The notes: a model not told the origin generated them from the sequence alone. Shown: positions 30,967 to 40,578, counted from the stretch's first letter. The stretch: 64,000 nucleotides of DNA from Alphaproteobacteria bacterium (GCA_030066595.1 JASJBI010000020.1:42093-106092); one strand, 5' to 3'. Numbers and translations: made by a program.

Positions 30967-32076
30967 GTGCGCGACCTCGCGCATATGCGCAGCGCGCTGG
31001 CCTTGGCCCGGCGCGCGCTGGGACAGGCGTGGCCGAACCCCGCGGTCGGCTGCCTGCTGGTGCAGCGCGATCCGGCGGGTGATCGGATCGTCGGGCGCGG
31101 CTGGACCCGGCCCGGCGGACGGCCGCATGGTGAGACGGAGGCCCTGCGCCGGGCCGGGTCCGCGGCGCGCGGCGCCACCGCATATGTCTCCCTCGAGCCC
31201 TGCAACCATCATGGCAAGACCCCGCCCTGCGCCGAGGCGCTGGTCCGGGCCGGCATTGCCCGTGCCGTCATTCCCATCAAGGATCCGGATCCGCGCGTCT
31301 CGGGACGGGGTCTGGACTGCCTGCGCGCGGCCGGGGTGGCGACCGAACTCGGTCTCTGCGCCGAGGAAGCCCGGGACCTGAACGCGGGCTTCTTCCTGCG
31401 GCTCGAACAGGGCCGGCCGCTGGTGACCCTCAAGCTTGCCAGCAGCCTGGACGGGCGCATCGCGACCCGCTCCGGCGACAGCCGGTGGATCACGGGGCCG
31501 GCCGCACGGGCGCGGGGCCATCTGTTGCGGGCCAACCATGACGCCGTGATGGTCGGCGTGGGCACCGCGCTTGCGGACGATCCGGATTTGACCTGTCGAT
31601 TGCCGGGCCTCGCCGGCCGCTCGCCGACCCGGGTGGTGATGGACAGCCGCCTACGGCTGCCGCTGGAAGCCGGATTGGTGGCAAGGGCCCGAGAAGTGCC
31701 CACTTGGATCCTGGCTGCGGACGGCGCCGATCCGGGCAAGCGGCGCGCGCTCGAGAAGGCCGGGGTCGAAGTGGTCGAGGTTGCCGGCGATGCAACGGGG
31801 CGAGCGGACATCGTCGCCGCTCTCGAGGCCTTGGGCAGGGCAGGGCTGACACGGCTTCTGGTGGAAGGCGGCGGCACCCTGGCCGCGGCGCTATTGGCCG
31901 CCGGTCTGGTCGATCGGATCGCCTGGTTCCGCGCGCCCAGCATGATCGGTGCGGATGGCCTGTCCGCCGTCGATGCCCTGGCGATCGACGAGCTGGGCGC
32001 CGCGGCCCGCTTCGAGCGGATTGCTGTCGAGCCCTGCGGCGTCGACACGCTGGAAACCTACCGCCGCGCCTCCTAG
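30967..32076 (+). CDS. ribD: bifunctional pyrimidine deaminase/reductase RibD
   Basis: 369 residues from GTG 30967 (ATG 30985 is the alternative). Second and third steps of riboflavin synthesis. Deaminase domain about 1-150 with zinc site PHGETEALRRAG (HGET in place of the usual HAE) and SLEPCNHHGKTPPCAEAL; reductase domain from about 150 with LKLASSLDGRIATRSGDSRW and RLLVEGGGTLAAALLAAGLV. Ten bases before ribE. Confidence 0.94.
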   Translation: MRDLAHMRSALALARRALGQAWPNPAVGCLLVQRDPAGDRIVGRGWTRPGGRPHGETEALRRAGSAARGATAYVSLEPCNHHGKTPPCAEALVRAGIARAVIPIKDPDPRVSGRGLDCLRAAGVATELGLCAEEARDLNAGFFLRLEQGRPLVTLKLASSLDGRIATRSGDSRWITGPAARARGHLLRANHDAVMVGVGTALADDPDLTCRLPGLAGRSPTRVVMDSRLRLPLEAGLVARAREVPTWILAADGADPGKRRALEKAGVEVVEVAGDATGRADIVAALEALGRAGLTRLLVEGGGTLAAALLAAGLVDRIAWFRAPSMIGADGLSAVDALAIDELGAAARFERIAVEPCGVDTLETYRRAS

Positions 32077-32086
32077 TTTAGATCGC

Positions 32087-32683
32087 ATGTTCACGGGCAT
32101 CATTACCGATGTGGGCCGGGTTCGCGCGGCCCAGCCAGGGGACAGCGCGGGCGACACCCGGTTCGAGCTGGAAACGGCCTACGAGACAGATGGCATTGCC
32201 ATCGGCGCCTCGATCGCCTGTTCCGGCGCCTGTCTCACGGTGATCGAAAAAGGGCCGAACTGGTTCGCCGTGGAGGCGTCGGGAGAGACCTTGAGCCGGA
32301 CCATTCTGGGCCGCTGGCAGGTCGGCAGCCCGGTCAATTTGGAGCGGTCGCTCGCCATGGGCGACGAGCTGGGCGGCCATCTGGTCGCCGGGCATGTGGA
32401 CGGTGTGGCCGTCTGCGTCGGGCGCGCACCTGACGGCGGCAGCGTGCGGTTCACCTTCGAGGTCCCGGAGCCGCTGGCGCCATATATCGCCTCCAAGGGC
32501 TCCGTGGCGATCGACGGCGTCTCGCTCACGGTCAACGAGGTCGAGGGCAGGCGCTTCGGCGTCAACATCATCGCGCACACGCTCACCTGTACGACCTTCG
32601 GTTCGCTGGGGGAGGGTGATAAGGTGAACCTGGAGGTGGACCTGCTGGCGCGCTATGTCGCGCGGCTCATGGGGAAGGACTGA
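32087..32683 (+). CDS. ribE: riboflavin synthase alpha chain
   Basis: 198 residues. Dismutates 6,7-dimethyl-8-ribityllumazine to riboflavin. Two tandem lumazine-binding repeats: MFTGIITDVGRVRAAQPGDS at the start, GASIACSGACLTVIEKG near 43, and the second repeat HLVAGHVDGVAVCVGRA near 97 with IDGVSLTVNEVEG near 142. Start is ATG 32087; longer in-frame extension is a shadow of ribD. Ends two bases before the ribBA start. Confidence 0.96.
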   Translation: MFTGIITDVGRVRAAQPGDSAGDTRFELETAYETDGIAIGASIACSGACLTVIEKGPNWFAVEASGETLSRTILGRWQVGSPVNLERSLAMGDELGGHLVAGHVDGVAVCVGRAPDGGSVRFTFEVPEPLAPYIASKGSVAIDGVSLTVNEVEGRRFGVNIIAHTLTCTTFGSLGEGDKVNLEVDLLARYVARLMGKD

Positions 32684-32684
32684 G

Positions 32685-33803
32685 GTGTCGGACCGGCAAT
32701 ATCTGTCCTCGATCGAGGAGGTCATCGAGGAGGGCCGCAACGGGCGGATGTTCATTCTGGTCGACGACGAGGGCCGGGAGAACGAAGGCGACCTGGTGAT
32801 CCCCGCCCAGATGGCGACCCCCGATGCGATCAACTTCATGGCCAAGCACGGCCGCGGCCTGATCTGCCTGGCACTGACCAGCGAGCGGGTCCAGGAACTC
32901 GGCCTGACCCTGATGAGCCAGCGCAACGAGAGCCGGCACCAGACGGCCTTCACCGTCTCGATCGAAGCCAAGGACGGGATCACCACGGGCATTTCGGCGC
33001 CGGATCGTGCGCGCACCATCGCGGCCGCCATCGACCCGAACAGCGGACCCGAAGACATCGTCTCTCCGGGCCACGTCTTTCCGCTGGTGGCGCGGACCGG
33101 CGGGGTCCTGGTCCGGGCCGGGCATACCGAAGCGGCGGTGGACGTGGCCCGGCTCGCCGGTCTCAACCCGGCCGGTGTGATCTGCGAGATCATGAGCGAA
33201 GACGGCACCATGGCGCGCATGCCCGACCTGGTTCGTTTCGCCCGCCGGCACAGCCTCAAGATCGCGACCATCGCCGACTTGATCGCCTACCGGCTGCGCC
33301 ACGACAAGCTGGTCAAGCGCATCGCCGAATCCACCCTCGAGAGCCGCTTTGGCGGCGATTTTCGAACCATCATCTTCATCAACAAGGTCGCCTATGCCGA
33401 GCATCTGGCATTGGTCAAGGGGGACATCCGCGACGACGGCCCGACGATGGTGCGCATGCACGCGCTCAGCGTGTTCCGCGATTTGCTCGGGGACCGCCAG
33501 TCGAGCCGCGTGGGCGAACTTCAAGAGGCGATGAGCATGATCGGCGAAGAGGGCCGCGGTGTCGTGGTGTTGATCCGCGAGCCGTGGATCAATCCGCTGG
33601 CCGACATCGAACTTCAGCTCAGCGGCGAGGGGTCGGCCCCTGGTCCGCAGCTCCGCGACTACGGCGTCGGCGCACAGATCTTGCTCGATCTCGGCGTCAA
33701 GGACATGATCTTGCTGTCCAACAGCGACCGCAACATCATCGGACTCGAAGGCTACGGCCTGAGCGTCGTCGAGCGACGGCCCATCCCGGTCAAGGAGACA
33801 TAA
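32685..33803 (+). CDS. ribB: DHBP synthase with degenerate GTP cyclohydrolase II domain (RibBA/RibBX-like)
   Basis: 372 residues from GTG 32685. N-terminal 3,4-dihydroxy-2-butanone 4-phosphate synthase (about 1-205) is intact: DDEGRENEGDLVIPAQMATP, RHQTAFTVSIEAKDGITTG, RAGHTEAAVDVARLAGLNPA. The C-terminal part keeps the cyclohydrolase II fold landmarks (LRDYGVGAQILLDLGV, GLEGYGLSVVERRPI) but the zinc motif normally holding three cysteines is replaced by HALSVFRDLLGDRQSSRVGE (about 263-282), with no cysteine. The second domain therefore should not hydrolyse GTP. One base separates ribE and this gene; ribH follows immediately. Confidence 0.93.
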   Translation: MSDRQYLSSIEEVIEEGRNGRMFILVDDEGRENEGDLVIPAQMATPDAINFMAKHGRGLICLALTSERVQELGLTLMSQRNESRHQTAFTVSIEAKDGITTGISAPDRARTIAAAIDPNSGPEDIVSPGHVFPLVARTGGVLVRAGHTEAAVDVARLAGLNPAGVICEIMSEDGTMARMPDLVRFARRHSLKIATIADLIAYRLRHDKLVKRIAESTLESRFGGDFRTIIFINKVAYAEHLALVKGDIRDDGPTMVRMHALSVFRDLLGDRQSSRVGELQEAMSMIGEEGRGVVVLIREPWINPLADIELQLSGEGSAPGPQLRDYGVGAQILLDLGVKDMILLSNSDRNIIGLEGYGLSVVERRPIPVKET

Positions 33804-34271
33804 ATGGCGAATGGCGTGCCAAATATCCTCGTCATCGACGCCCGCTTCTACGAGGACATCGCCGATGAGCTGGTGAGAGGCGCGACGGCGGCGCTGGAGG
33901 AGGCGGAGGTGCTGCACGAGCGGGTCTCCGTTCCGGGCACGTTCGAGATTCCGGCCGCGGTCCGCTACGCGATCCGTTCGCGCGACTTCCACTCGACCGG
34001 CCGCCGCTTCGACGGCTATGTGGCTCTGGGATGCGTCATTCGGGGCGAGACCAGCCACTACGACTACGTCTGCACGGAGTCCGCCCGCGGGCTGCAGTCG
34101 CTGGCCTTGGAGTACACGCTGGCCATGGGATACGGCATCCTGACCGTCGAGAACGAGGAACAGGCTTGGGAGCGCGCGTCGGTCGACAAACGCGACAAGG
34201 GCGGCGCAGCGGCCAAGACCTGCCTCGGCATGATCGAGCTTAAACGTCGTTTTCGCCTGTATCCCCGATGA
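33804..34271 (+). CDS. ribH: 6,7-dimethyl-8-ribityllumazine synthase
   Basis: 155 residues. Joins the RibB product with the RibD-pathway pyrimidine. Visible: FYEDIADELVRGATAALEEA near 12, VPGTFEIPAAVRYAIRSRDF near 44 (substrate pocket), GYVALGCVIRGETSHYDYVC near 71 with the conserved GETxHxD, and YGILTVENEEQAWERA near 111. Abuts ribBA with no gap and overlaps nusB by four bases. Confidence 0.97.
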   Translation: MANGVPNILVIDARFYEDIADELVRGATAALEEAEVLHERVSVPGTFEIPAAVRYAIRSRDFHSTGRRFDGYVALGCVIRGETSHYDYVCTESARGLQSLALEYTLAMGYGILTVENEEQAWERASVDKRDKGGAAAKTCLGMIELKRRFRLYPR

Positions 34272-34801
34272 GCGCGAAGGCCCTGCAGCGCGATATGGCC
34301 GGGGACGGCAGCGCGCGCGTCAATCGGCGGCCCGCGACCGCGCGCGAAGTGGCGCGGGTGGGCGCGGTCCAGGCCCTGTTCCAGATCGATTTCACCGGCG
34401 CGGAGCCGGACGCCGTCCTGCAGCAGTTTCTGGATCAGCGTTTGGCGGAGCTGGCTTCCGCGGCCGAGGTTCAGGCCCTCGATCGGGAGTTCTTCGTCGA
34501 CGTCTTTCGCGGTGTGACATCGCGGCGGCAAGAGCTCGACGGCTTGCTGGGTCCCGCGCTGGCCAAGGGATGGCGGATCGAACGGCTCGACACCGTGCTG
34601 CGCGCGATCCTGCGTGCCGGGACGTACGAGCTTCTGGCTCGGCTGGACGTTCCCGCCCCCGCCGTCATCGATGCCTATGTCAACGTGGCGCACGCCTTCT
34701 TCGAGGCCAAGGAGCCGGGCTTCGTCAACGCCGTTCTGGACAGGCTGGCCCCGAAGCTTCGGGAGCACCCCGAAGGTGAACAAGAAACCGCTCCCGGGTG
34801 A
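34268..34801 (+). CDS. nusB: transcription antitermination factor NusB
   Basis: 177 residues, all-helical RNA-binding protein needed for rRNA antitermination. ATAREVARVGAVQALFQIDF near 23 and RLDTVLRAILRAGTYELLA near 104, then VINAYVN-like PAVIDAYVNVAHAFFEAKEP near 131, match the family. The first 20 residues are an unstructured extension. Start ATG 34268 overlaps the ribH stop. The ribH-nusB-thiL order is widespread. Confidence 0.95.
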   Translation: MSAKALQRDMAGDGSARVNRRPATAREVARVGAVQALFQIDFTGAEPDAVLQQFLDQRLAELASAAEVQALDREFFVDVFRGVTSRRQELDGLLGPALAKGWRIERLDTVLRAILRAGTYELLARLDVPAPAVIDAYVNVAHAFFEAKEPGFVNAVLDRLAPKLREHPEGEQETAPG

Positions 34802-35777
34802 GTTCGAGCTGATTGCCCGCTACCTGGCGCCGTTGGCAACAGCGTGTCCCGGCGCCTTCGGGCTTGCGGACGATGCCGCCGTGCTGGATGTCTCGCCGGA
34901 CCGGCGGCTGGTGGTCACGGTCGATGCGATGGCGGCCGGGACCCACTTCCTGCGTGACGACCCCGCCGACCTGGTGGCGCGCAAGCTGTTGCGGGTGAAC
35001 CTCTCCGATCTGGCGGCCATGGGCGCGGCGCCACTGGCCTATCTCACCACCTTGGCGTTGGACGGCGAGGCAGACGCGGCTTGGCTCGAAGCCTTCGCGG
35101 CGGGTCTCGCCGCAGATCAGGCGCAGTTTGGTTTGGCGCTGGCGGGCGGCGACACCATTCGCACGGACGGGCCCACGGTGCTGACGATCACGGCGCTCGG
35201 GACGGTTGCGGGCCCGAGCCCGCTGCGGCGGAACGGCGCCCGACCAGGCGATCTCGTCTATGTGTCCGGCACGATCGGCGACGGGGCGCTTGGCCTGGCG
35301 GCGCTCAAGGGCGAGCTCGACCAGCTGGATGACGGCGCGCGGACCCAGCTTGCCGAGCGGTATCGGCTGCCCCAGCCGCGGCTCGCGCTGGGGCAGGCTC
35401 TCGTCGGCGTCGCCAGCGCCGCGATCGATGTCTCGGACGGTCTGGTGGCAGACCTCACGCATATCTGCGCGGCATCGGACGTTGCGGCCGAAATCGAGAC
35501 TGCACGGGTGCCGCTATCCACGGCCGCGCAACAGGCGCTCGCCGGCCAGCCCGACCTGCTCGAGCGGGTTCTTTCCGGCGGCGACGACTACGAGCTCCTG
35601 TTCACGGTTCCGCCCGATGCCGAGGGCGAGGCGACAGAGGCGGCCGCCACGGCGGGCGTGGAGATCGCCGCGATCGGCCGTGTCACGGCTTCCGACCCAG
35701 AGTTGGATAAGGTGCGCGTGACTGGCCCGGATGGTGACATAATCGCGCTTGAAAGCGCGGGATACGAGCATTTCTGA
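34776..35777 (+). CDS. thiL: thiamine-monophosphate kinase
   Basis: 333 residues from GTG 34776, overlapping nusB by 26 bases. Phosphorylates thiamine monophosphate to thiamine diphosphate. ATP/Mg site residues in GLADDAAVLDVSPDRRLVVT (near 28) and VDAMAAGTHFLRDDPADLVA, LLRVNLSDLAAMGAAPLAYL near 70, LAGGDTIRTDGP near 122, and AAIDVSDGLVADLTHICAAS near 212. GGDDYELLFTVP near 268 completes the family blocks. Confidence 0.95.
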   Translation: MNKKPLPGEFELIARYLAPLATACPGAFGLADDAAVLDVSPDRRLVVTVDAMAAGTHFLRDDPADLVARKLLRVNLSDLAAMGAAPLAYLTTLALDGEADAAWLEAFAAGLAADQAQFGLALAGGDTIRTDGPTVLTITALGTVAGPSPLRRNGARPGDLVYVSGTIGDGALGLAALKGELDQLDDGARTQLAERYRLPQPRLALGQALVGVASAAIDVSDGLVADLTHICAASDVAAEIETARVPLSTAAQQALAGQPDLLERVLSGGDDYELLFTVPPDAEGEATEAAATAGVEIAAIGRVTASDPELDKVRVTGPDGDIIALESAGYEHF

Positions 35778-35849
35778 TCTATTTCACTACTTTACGCCAT
35801 CTTCATCCGCGTCCGTTCATACTGCTCCCGTCACTTTGGGAGCCAAATC

Positions 35850-36320
35850 ATGATCTCCAAGAAGTGGGTCGTGATCCTCGTCGTTCTGTTGCTGATCTGC
35901 GGGATCGTCGCCTTCGCCGGTCTCAACACCGTCACGCACGAGGTCGAGGAGGCGGCGACGAAGGTCGAAAAGCAGGTCCGCAAACGGATGGAGGGCAAGT
36001 CCAAGTTCGTCCGGTTGCGGCATTTCTCCATCCCCGTCGTCCGCCGGAATACCATAGGCTCCCATCTGAGCATTGCCATCTCTCTGGAAGTCCAGGGCGA
36101 CCACGGCGTGGAACGGGTCATGGCGTCGCGCCGCATGCTGCGAGACGCCATCCTCAAGGATCTCATGGCCGCCGCCTACTGGCCGGATATCAAGACCGGC
36201 TATCAGCTACCTGTCCGGGCCATGAAGGAACGCCTGCTGGTCGTCAGTCGCCAGGTGCTCGGACCCGATGTGGTCGTCCATGATGTCCTGGTCGCAACGA
36301 TGATCGAGCGCAAGTTCTAG
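35850..36320 (+). CDS. membrane-anchored FliL-like protein of unknown function
   Basis: 156 residues. One N-terminal membrane helix (about 7-27), a charged linker, then a periplasmic-type domain: KFVRLRHFSIPVV, HLSIAISLEVQ, RMLRDAILKDLMAAA, a basic helix MKERLLVVSRQVLG and a final strand VVVHDVLVATMIERKF. This order of strands and helices resembles the FliL fold, but no flagellar gene is nearby and similarity is only pattern-level. It stands alone between thiL and hppA. Function unknown. Confidence 0.7.
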   Translation: MISKKWVVILVVLLLICGIVAFAGLNTVTHEVEEAATKVEKQVRKRMEGKSKFVRLRHFSIPVVRRNTIGSHLSIAISLEVQGDHGVERVMASRRMLRDAILKDLMAAAYWPDIKTGYQLPVRAMKERLLVVSRQVLGPDVVVHDVLVATMIERKF

Positions 36321-36455
36321 TCTCGCACGCGAGATAGCGCGCTTGGGGACAGGGGTTCCGATCAGGCGCTCGCCGGCCCCGACACATCTGTTGCGTCGCT
36401 CAGGCAAGTTTGGCATCTTCCGCGCCACGTCAGACGACGCCGCGGGGGCTGGGCA

Positions 36456-36480
36456 GGCAGCCGGATTCGGCTGCCGTTCT
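36456..36480 (+). terminator. hairpin upstream of hppA
   Basis: GGCAGCCG (36456-36463), loop GATT, CGGCTGCC (36468-36475), then GTTCTCTTT. Could end transcription from the FliL-like gene or sit in the hppA leader as an attenuator. Confidence 0.45.
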
Positions 36481-36525
36481 CTTTGTCATGTTGGCGGTGT
36501 CCCGGTCAAACAGGGGTAAAGACAC

Positions 36526-38628
36526 ATGCTAGGTCTGAATTGGATCGTGATCGCGTGCGCGGTCGTGGCGCTTTTGTATGGCATCTATGCGAGCCGAGCG
36601 GTCCTTGCGGCAGATGCCGGCACGCAGCGTATGCAAGAGATCGCCGCCGCGGTTCAGGAAGGCGCGTCCGCCTATCTGAACCGGCAGTACACGACGATCG
36701 GCATCGTCGGCGTCATCATCGCGGTGATCTTGTTTCTGCTGTTCAGTTGGAAGGTGGCATTCGGCTATGTCATCGGCGCGGTGCTGTCCGGCGCCACCGG
36801 CTACATCGGCATGATCATCTCGGTCCGCGCCAACGTGCGCACCGCCCAGGCGGCGACCACCGGTCTGGCCAACGGCCTGGCGATCTCCTTCCGGGCCGGC
36901 ACGGTCACCGGCATGCTGGTGGCCGGCCTCGCTCTGTTGGCCGTGGCGGGCTACTACACCGCGCTCTTGTCGACGGGCTCGAGCGGACGCGAACTCGTGG
37001 ATTCCCTGGTGGCGCTCGGTTTCGGCGCGTCGCTGATCTCCATCTTCGCCCGGCTCGGCGGCGGCATCTTCACCAAGGGCGCCGACGTCGGCGCCGATCT
37101 GGTCGGCAAGGTCGAGGCGGGCATTCCCGAGGACGATCCCCGCAATCCGGCCGTGATCGCCGACAATGTGGGCGACAACGTCGGCGACTGCGCCGGCATG
37201 GCGGCCGACCTGTTCGAGACCTACTGCGTGACCGTGGTCGCGACCATGGTGCTGGCCTCGATCTTCTTTGCGGGTTCGGCGGCCGAGGTGCCAATGATGG
37301 CCTATCCCCTGGCGATTGGCGGGATGTGCATCATCACCTCGGTGATCTCCACCTTTTTCGTCCGGCTGGGACCCAGCCAGAACATCATGGGCGCGCTCTA
37401 CAAGGGCTTCATTGCCAGCGCGGTTCTGTCCGCCATCGGCCTGTGGCCGGTGACGGAGCTGGTGGTTGGCATGGGCGACACATACACGGTCGGCGACCGC
37501 AGCTTCTCGGGCACCAGCCTGTTCTTCTGCGGCATCATCGGCCTCGTCCTCACCGGCCTGATCATCTGGGTCACCGAGTACTACACCGGCACCCACCATC
37601 GGCCGGTCCGATCCGTCGCCGAAGCGTCGGTAACCGGGCACGCAACCAACGTCATTCAGGGCCTCGCCGTCTCCATGGAAGCGACCGCCATTCCGGCCAT
37701 CCTGATTTGTGCAGCGATCATCTCGACCTACCTGCTGGCCGGCCTGTTTGGCATCGCCATCGCGGTGACCACCATGCTGGCGCTCGCCGGCGTCGTGGTG
37801 GCGCTCGACGCCTACGGTCCGGTGACCGACAATGCCGGCGGCATCGCGGAGATGGCAGAGCTTCCAGACGACGTTCGCAAGACCACGGACGCGTTGGATG
37901 CCGTGGGCAACACCACAAAGGCGGTGACCAAGGGCTATGCCATCGGATCCGCCGGTCTCGGCGCCCTGGTCCTGTTCGCGGCCTACACGCAGGATCTGGT
38001 GTTCTTCAAGACGGCGGGCGTGCCCTATTTCGCCGATGTCGATGTCGACTTTTCCCTGAGCAATCCCTTCGTGGTCGTTGGCTTGTTCGTGGGTGGCCTG
38101 CTGCCCTATCTGTTCGGGGCCATGGGCATGATGGCGGTGGGCCGCGCCGGCGGCGCCGTGGTCCTGGAAGTGCGTCGGCAGTTCAAGGAGATCGCCGGCA
38201 TTATGGAGGGCACGGCCAAGCCCGAGTACGGCACCTGCGTCGACCTGCTGACCAAGGCGGCGATCAAGGAAATGATCGTGCCGAGCCTGTTGCCGGTGCT
38301 GTCGCCGATCGTGCTGTTCGTCGTGATCCTGCCGATCGGGGGCAAATCCGCGGCCTTCGCGGCGGTCGGCGCCATGCTGCTAGGCGTGATCGTCACCGGC
38401 CTGTTCGTGGCCATTTCCATGACCGCCGGCGGCGGCGCCTGGGACAACGCCAAGAAGTTCATCGAGGACGGGCAACATGGCGGCAAGGGCTCGGAGGCCC
38501 ACAAAGCCGCGGTGACCGGGGATACCGTGGGCGATCCCTACAAGGACACCGCCGGCCCCGCGGTCAATCCGATGATCAAGATCACGAATATCGTGGCGCT
38601 GCTGCTGCTCGCCGTGTTGGCTCACTAG
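36526..38628 (+). CDS. hppA: K+-independent H+-translocating pyrophosphatase
   Basis: 700 residues, about 16 membrane helices. Couples pyrophosphate hydrolysis to proton export. Catalytic loop [20 protein letters not shown] then [20 protein letters not shown] (about 186-225), and C-terminal [18 protein letters not shown]. The diagnostic segment reads [19 protein letters not shown] near 463: Lys at the position that is Ala in K+-dependent pumps, so this is the K+-independent class. Typical of phototrophic and storage-forming alphaproteobacteria; it can conserve energy from biosynthetic pyrophosphate. Confidence 0.97.
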   Translation: MLGLNWIVIACAVVALLYGIYASRAVLAADAGTQRMQEIAAAVQEGASAYLNRQYTTIGIVGVIIAVILFLLFSWKVAFGYVIGAVLSGATGYIGMIISVRANVRTAQAATTGLANGLAISFRAGTVTGMLVAGLALLAVAGYYTALLSTGSSGRELVDSLVALGFGASLISIFARLGGGIFTKGADVGADLVGKVEAGIPEDDPRNPAVIADNVGDNVGDCAGMAADLFETYCVTVVATMVLASIFFAGSAAEVPMMAYPLAIGGMCIITSVISTFFVRLGPSQNIMGALYKGFIASAVLSAIGLWPVTELVVGMGDTYTVGDRSFSGTSLFFCGIIGLVLTGLIIWVTEYYTGTHHRPVRSVAEASVTGHATNVIQGLAVSMEATAIPAILICAAIISTYLLAGLFGIAIAVTTMLALAGVVVALDAYGPVTDNAGGIAEMAELPDDVRKTTDALDAVGNTTKAVTKGYAIGSAGLGALVLFAAYTQDLVFFKTAGVPYFADVDVDFSLSNPFVVVGLFVGGLLPYLFGAMGMMAVGRAGGAVVLEVRRQFKEIAGIMEGTAKPEYGTCVDLLTKAAIKEMIVPSLLPVLSPIVLFVVILPIGGKSAAFAAVGAMLLGVIVTGLFVAISMTAGGGAWDNAKKFIEDGQHGGKGSEAHKAAVTGDTVGDPYKDTAGPAVNPMIKITNIVALLLLAVLAH

Positions 38629-38651
38629 TCTGCCGCGGGAGCGGGCGCACG

Positions 38652-38681
38652 AAAAACCCCCGGGCGGTCGCCGCCCGGGGG
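38652..38681 (-). terminator. rho-independent terminator of bamE
   Basis: CCCCCGGGCGG / CCGCCCGGGGG stem (38657-38681) with a three-base loop; read on the minus strand it is followed by TTTTT (38656-38652). Ends bamE transcription and, as a hairpin, may also slow hppA transcripts. A second palindrome TCGGCCTAGGCCGA lies at 38692-38705. Confidence 0.85.
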
Positions 38682-38715
38682 CTGAAATCCTTCGGCCTAG
38701 GCCGAGGCTCGAATC

Positions 38716-39201
38716 CTACTTGACGAAGCCCTCGTTCGCACCGGTATCGCCGCGGCCGCGCAGCAGGGTCTTGTACAGTTGCTCGAACAGGCCGAGTTCC
38801 TTGCCGCGGGTCGGGCTCTCGCGGTCGCTGATCTGAACGTCGCGCGCGTCCTCAAGCCCCAACCGGTCAACTTGGGCGACGGTGCCGGTGTCGTCGAATT
38901 TGACCGCCACGACTTGTTGTTCCACGACTTTGGGATCGAAGAAGGCGGTCGTCTCTGTCTTCTTGCTGATGTAGTACCAAGTCTTCTGGTCGAAGGTGGC
39001 CAAGCTGGACGGCGTCCCAAGCATTCCCGCCACCTCGTTGCGTGTATGGAGGCCCGGCTTGATCTGTGCGACCATTTCCGCGTCAGGCACATTGCCCCGC
39101 GTATCGACACGCGGCGAACAGGCGGTCGCGGCTGCGGTCAGCGCCACGGCGGCCAAGCACAGACGGCGCCTATGACTCACAAGATGGATAATGCCCTTCA
39201 T
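38716..39201 (-). CDS. bamE: outer membrane protein assembly factor BamE
   Basis: 161 residues. Signal peptide with lipobox ending ATAC (Cys about 31), so a lipoprotein. The SmpA/OmlA domain follows: GNVPDAEMVAQIKPGLHTRN near 40, VAGMLGTPSSLATFDQKTWY near 61, FDDTGTVAQVDRLGLEDARD near 107. Part of the BAM machinery inserting beta-barrels. Start ATG 39201 chosen because longer frames add a non-family leader. Divergent from the cytochrome bc1 chaperone gene, as is common in alphaproteobacteria. Confidence 0.9.
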   Translation of the reverse strand: MKGIIHLVSHRRRLCLAAVALTAAATACSPRVDTRGNVPDAEMVAQIKPGLHTRNEVAGMLGTPSSLATFDQKTWYYISKKTETTAFFDPKVVEQQVVAVKFDDTGTVAQVDRLGLEDARDVQISDRESPTRGKELGLFEQLYKTLLRGRGDTGANEGFVK

Positions 39202-39361
39202 CTCTCGGCATCCTCTCCAGTGCACGGCGGACCCTTTTGGTGTCTCTTTGGGCCGTGGTCGATCCCCAGAGAACAGAACCTGCCGCGAGCAGCGGTAACT
39301 GTCAACCGGCAGCTTGATACCTGTCCGACCAAAGAATCCGACAGGGCACCGCAGGCTCGGC

Positions 39362-39928
39362 ATGTTCGGTAGAGGCCGCGCCCAACGCAAGGCGCTGCGG
39401 GAGGCGGCGCGCCTGCTCTACGGCGCGGTCATCGATCAAGCCCGCAATCCGGCATTCTACAAGGACTTCGGGGTACCCGACAGCACGGATGGGCGGTTCG
39501 AACTGCTGGCCCTGCACGCGTTTCTGATCATGCGCCGGCTCGGCCGGGAGAGCGGCGAGGCGGCGCGGGCGGCTGGCGCGCTTTCCCAACAGATGTTCGA
39601 TCTGATGTTTGCCGACATGGACCAGAATCTCCGCGAGATGGGAGCCGGCGACTTGGGGGTCGGCCGGCGCGTCAAGAGGATGGCCAAGGGCTTCTACGGC
39701 CGGGTCGCGGCCTACGATGCCGCGCTCGAAGGAAGCCGCGAGGCCCAGCGCCAGGCGCTGCGGCGCAATCTGTACGGCACCCTCTCGGAGGAGGCCTTGC
39801 CGGCCGAGCCCGTGCTCGACGCCATGGTTGAATATCTGTGTATGCAGGCGGCAGCGCTCGACAAAGCCGAGATCGAGGCCCTGCTGTCCGGCCAGGTCGC
39901 CTTTGCCGGACCCCGGGCCCTTGGCTGA
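39362..39928 (+). CDS. ubiquinol-cytochrome c chaperone family protein (CBP3/UQCC1-like)
   Basis: 188 residues, helical. LLYGAVIDQARNPAFYKDFG near 15, GRFELLALHAFLIMRRLGRE near 43, FDLMFADMDQNLREMGAGDL near 80 and GVGRRVKRMAKGFYGRVAAY near 100 match the CBP3 family, which in mitochondria and alphaproteobacteria helps make cytochrome b of complex III. The usual alphaproteobacterial place is next to bamE and yceD, as here. ATG 39362 is preferred over a GTG/ATG at 39314. Confidence 0.9.
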   Translation: MFGRGRAQRKALREAARLLYGAVIDQARNPAFYKDFGVPDSTDGRFELLALHAFLIMRRLGRESGEAARAAGALSQQMFDLMFADMDQNLREMGAGDLGVGRRVKRMAKGFYGRVAAYDAALEGSREAQRQALRRNLYGTLSEEALPAEPVLDAMVEYLCMQAAALDKAEIEALLSGQVAFAGPRALG

Positions 39929-39984
39929 GGTATAGCAATGCCCACAGAACCGTTGCCGCTGCCGATCGTGGACCAGTATTGCGG

Positions 39985-40013
39985 TTGCGCGCGGCGGCCG
40001 GGATGCCTATCTA
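39985..40013 (+). promoter_or_regulatory. possible promoter of the yceD-rpmF-plsX-fabH unit
   Basis: TTGCGC (39985-39990), 17-base spacer, TATCTA (40008-40013), about 35 bp before the yceD start codon. Confidence 0.4.
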
Positions 40014-40047
40014 TAGCCCTGTTTTTACCGACAATTCCTGAGTTGAT

Positions 40048-40578
40048 ATGAATTCGGAGTTCTCCCGGCGCGTCGAGGTCGACCAGATCGGCCCGACACC
40101 GGAGCAATACCTTATCGAGGCCGACGAGGCCCAGCGCGCCGCCATTGCCCGGCGTCTCGACCTGGTCGCCCTGGAGAGATTCGCGGCCGATCTGACGGTC
40201 GAGCGGGCCGGTGCCGGGCGCCTGCGCCTGTCTGGCAGGATCTCCGCCAAGGTCGTGCAAACCTGCGTGGTCAGCCTGCAACCCATGACCACCGAGATTG
40301 CGGAGTCCTTTACGGTTCTATATGCTTCGCCGCTAGTTTCGGGTGCCCCAGGGGACGTATCGGTTGGGCTCGAAGAAGAAGAGGCGCCGGAACCCCTGGA
40401 AGGCGGCACGGTCGACATCGGGGAGGCCGCAACACAACAATTGGCGCTCAGCCTAGATCCCTATCCCCGCAAGCCGGATGCCGTACCACCCGCGTTTGCC
40501 GGCGATAAGGAGGGGGCGTCCGAGTCCGGTCAAGGAGGGCCGTTTGCCGTCCTTGCCACGCTGAAGAAGCGCGGCTAA
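40048..40578 (+). CDS. yceD: YceD/DUF177 family protein
   Basis: 176 residues. DUF177 protein linked to 23S rRNA accumulation in plants and bacteria and typically located before rpmF. The conserved core is LSGRISAKVVQTCVVSLQPM (about 66-85), with a single CxxS in place of the family's CxRC motif, and the acidic C-terminus EEEEAPEPLEGGTVDIGEAA near 110, QQLALSLDPYPRKPDA near 130. Classic gene order yceD-rpmF-plsX-fabH follows. Confidence 0.92.
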   Translation: MNSEFSRRVEVDQIGPTPEQYLIEADEAQRAAIARRLDLVALERFAADLTVERAGAGRLRLSGRISAKVVQTCVVSLQPMTTEIAESFTVLYASPLVSGAPGDVSVGLEEEEAPEPLEGGTVDIGEAATQQLALSLDPYPRKPDAVPPAFAGDKEGASESGQGGPFAVLATLKKRG

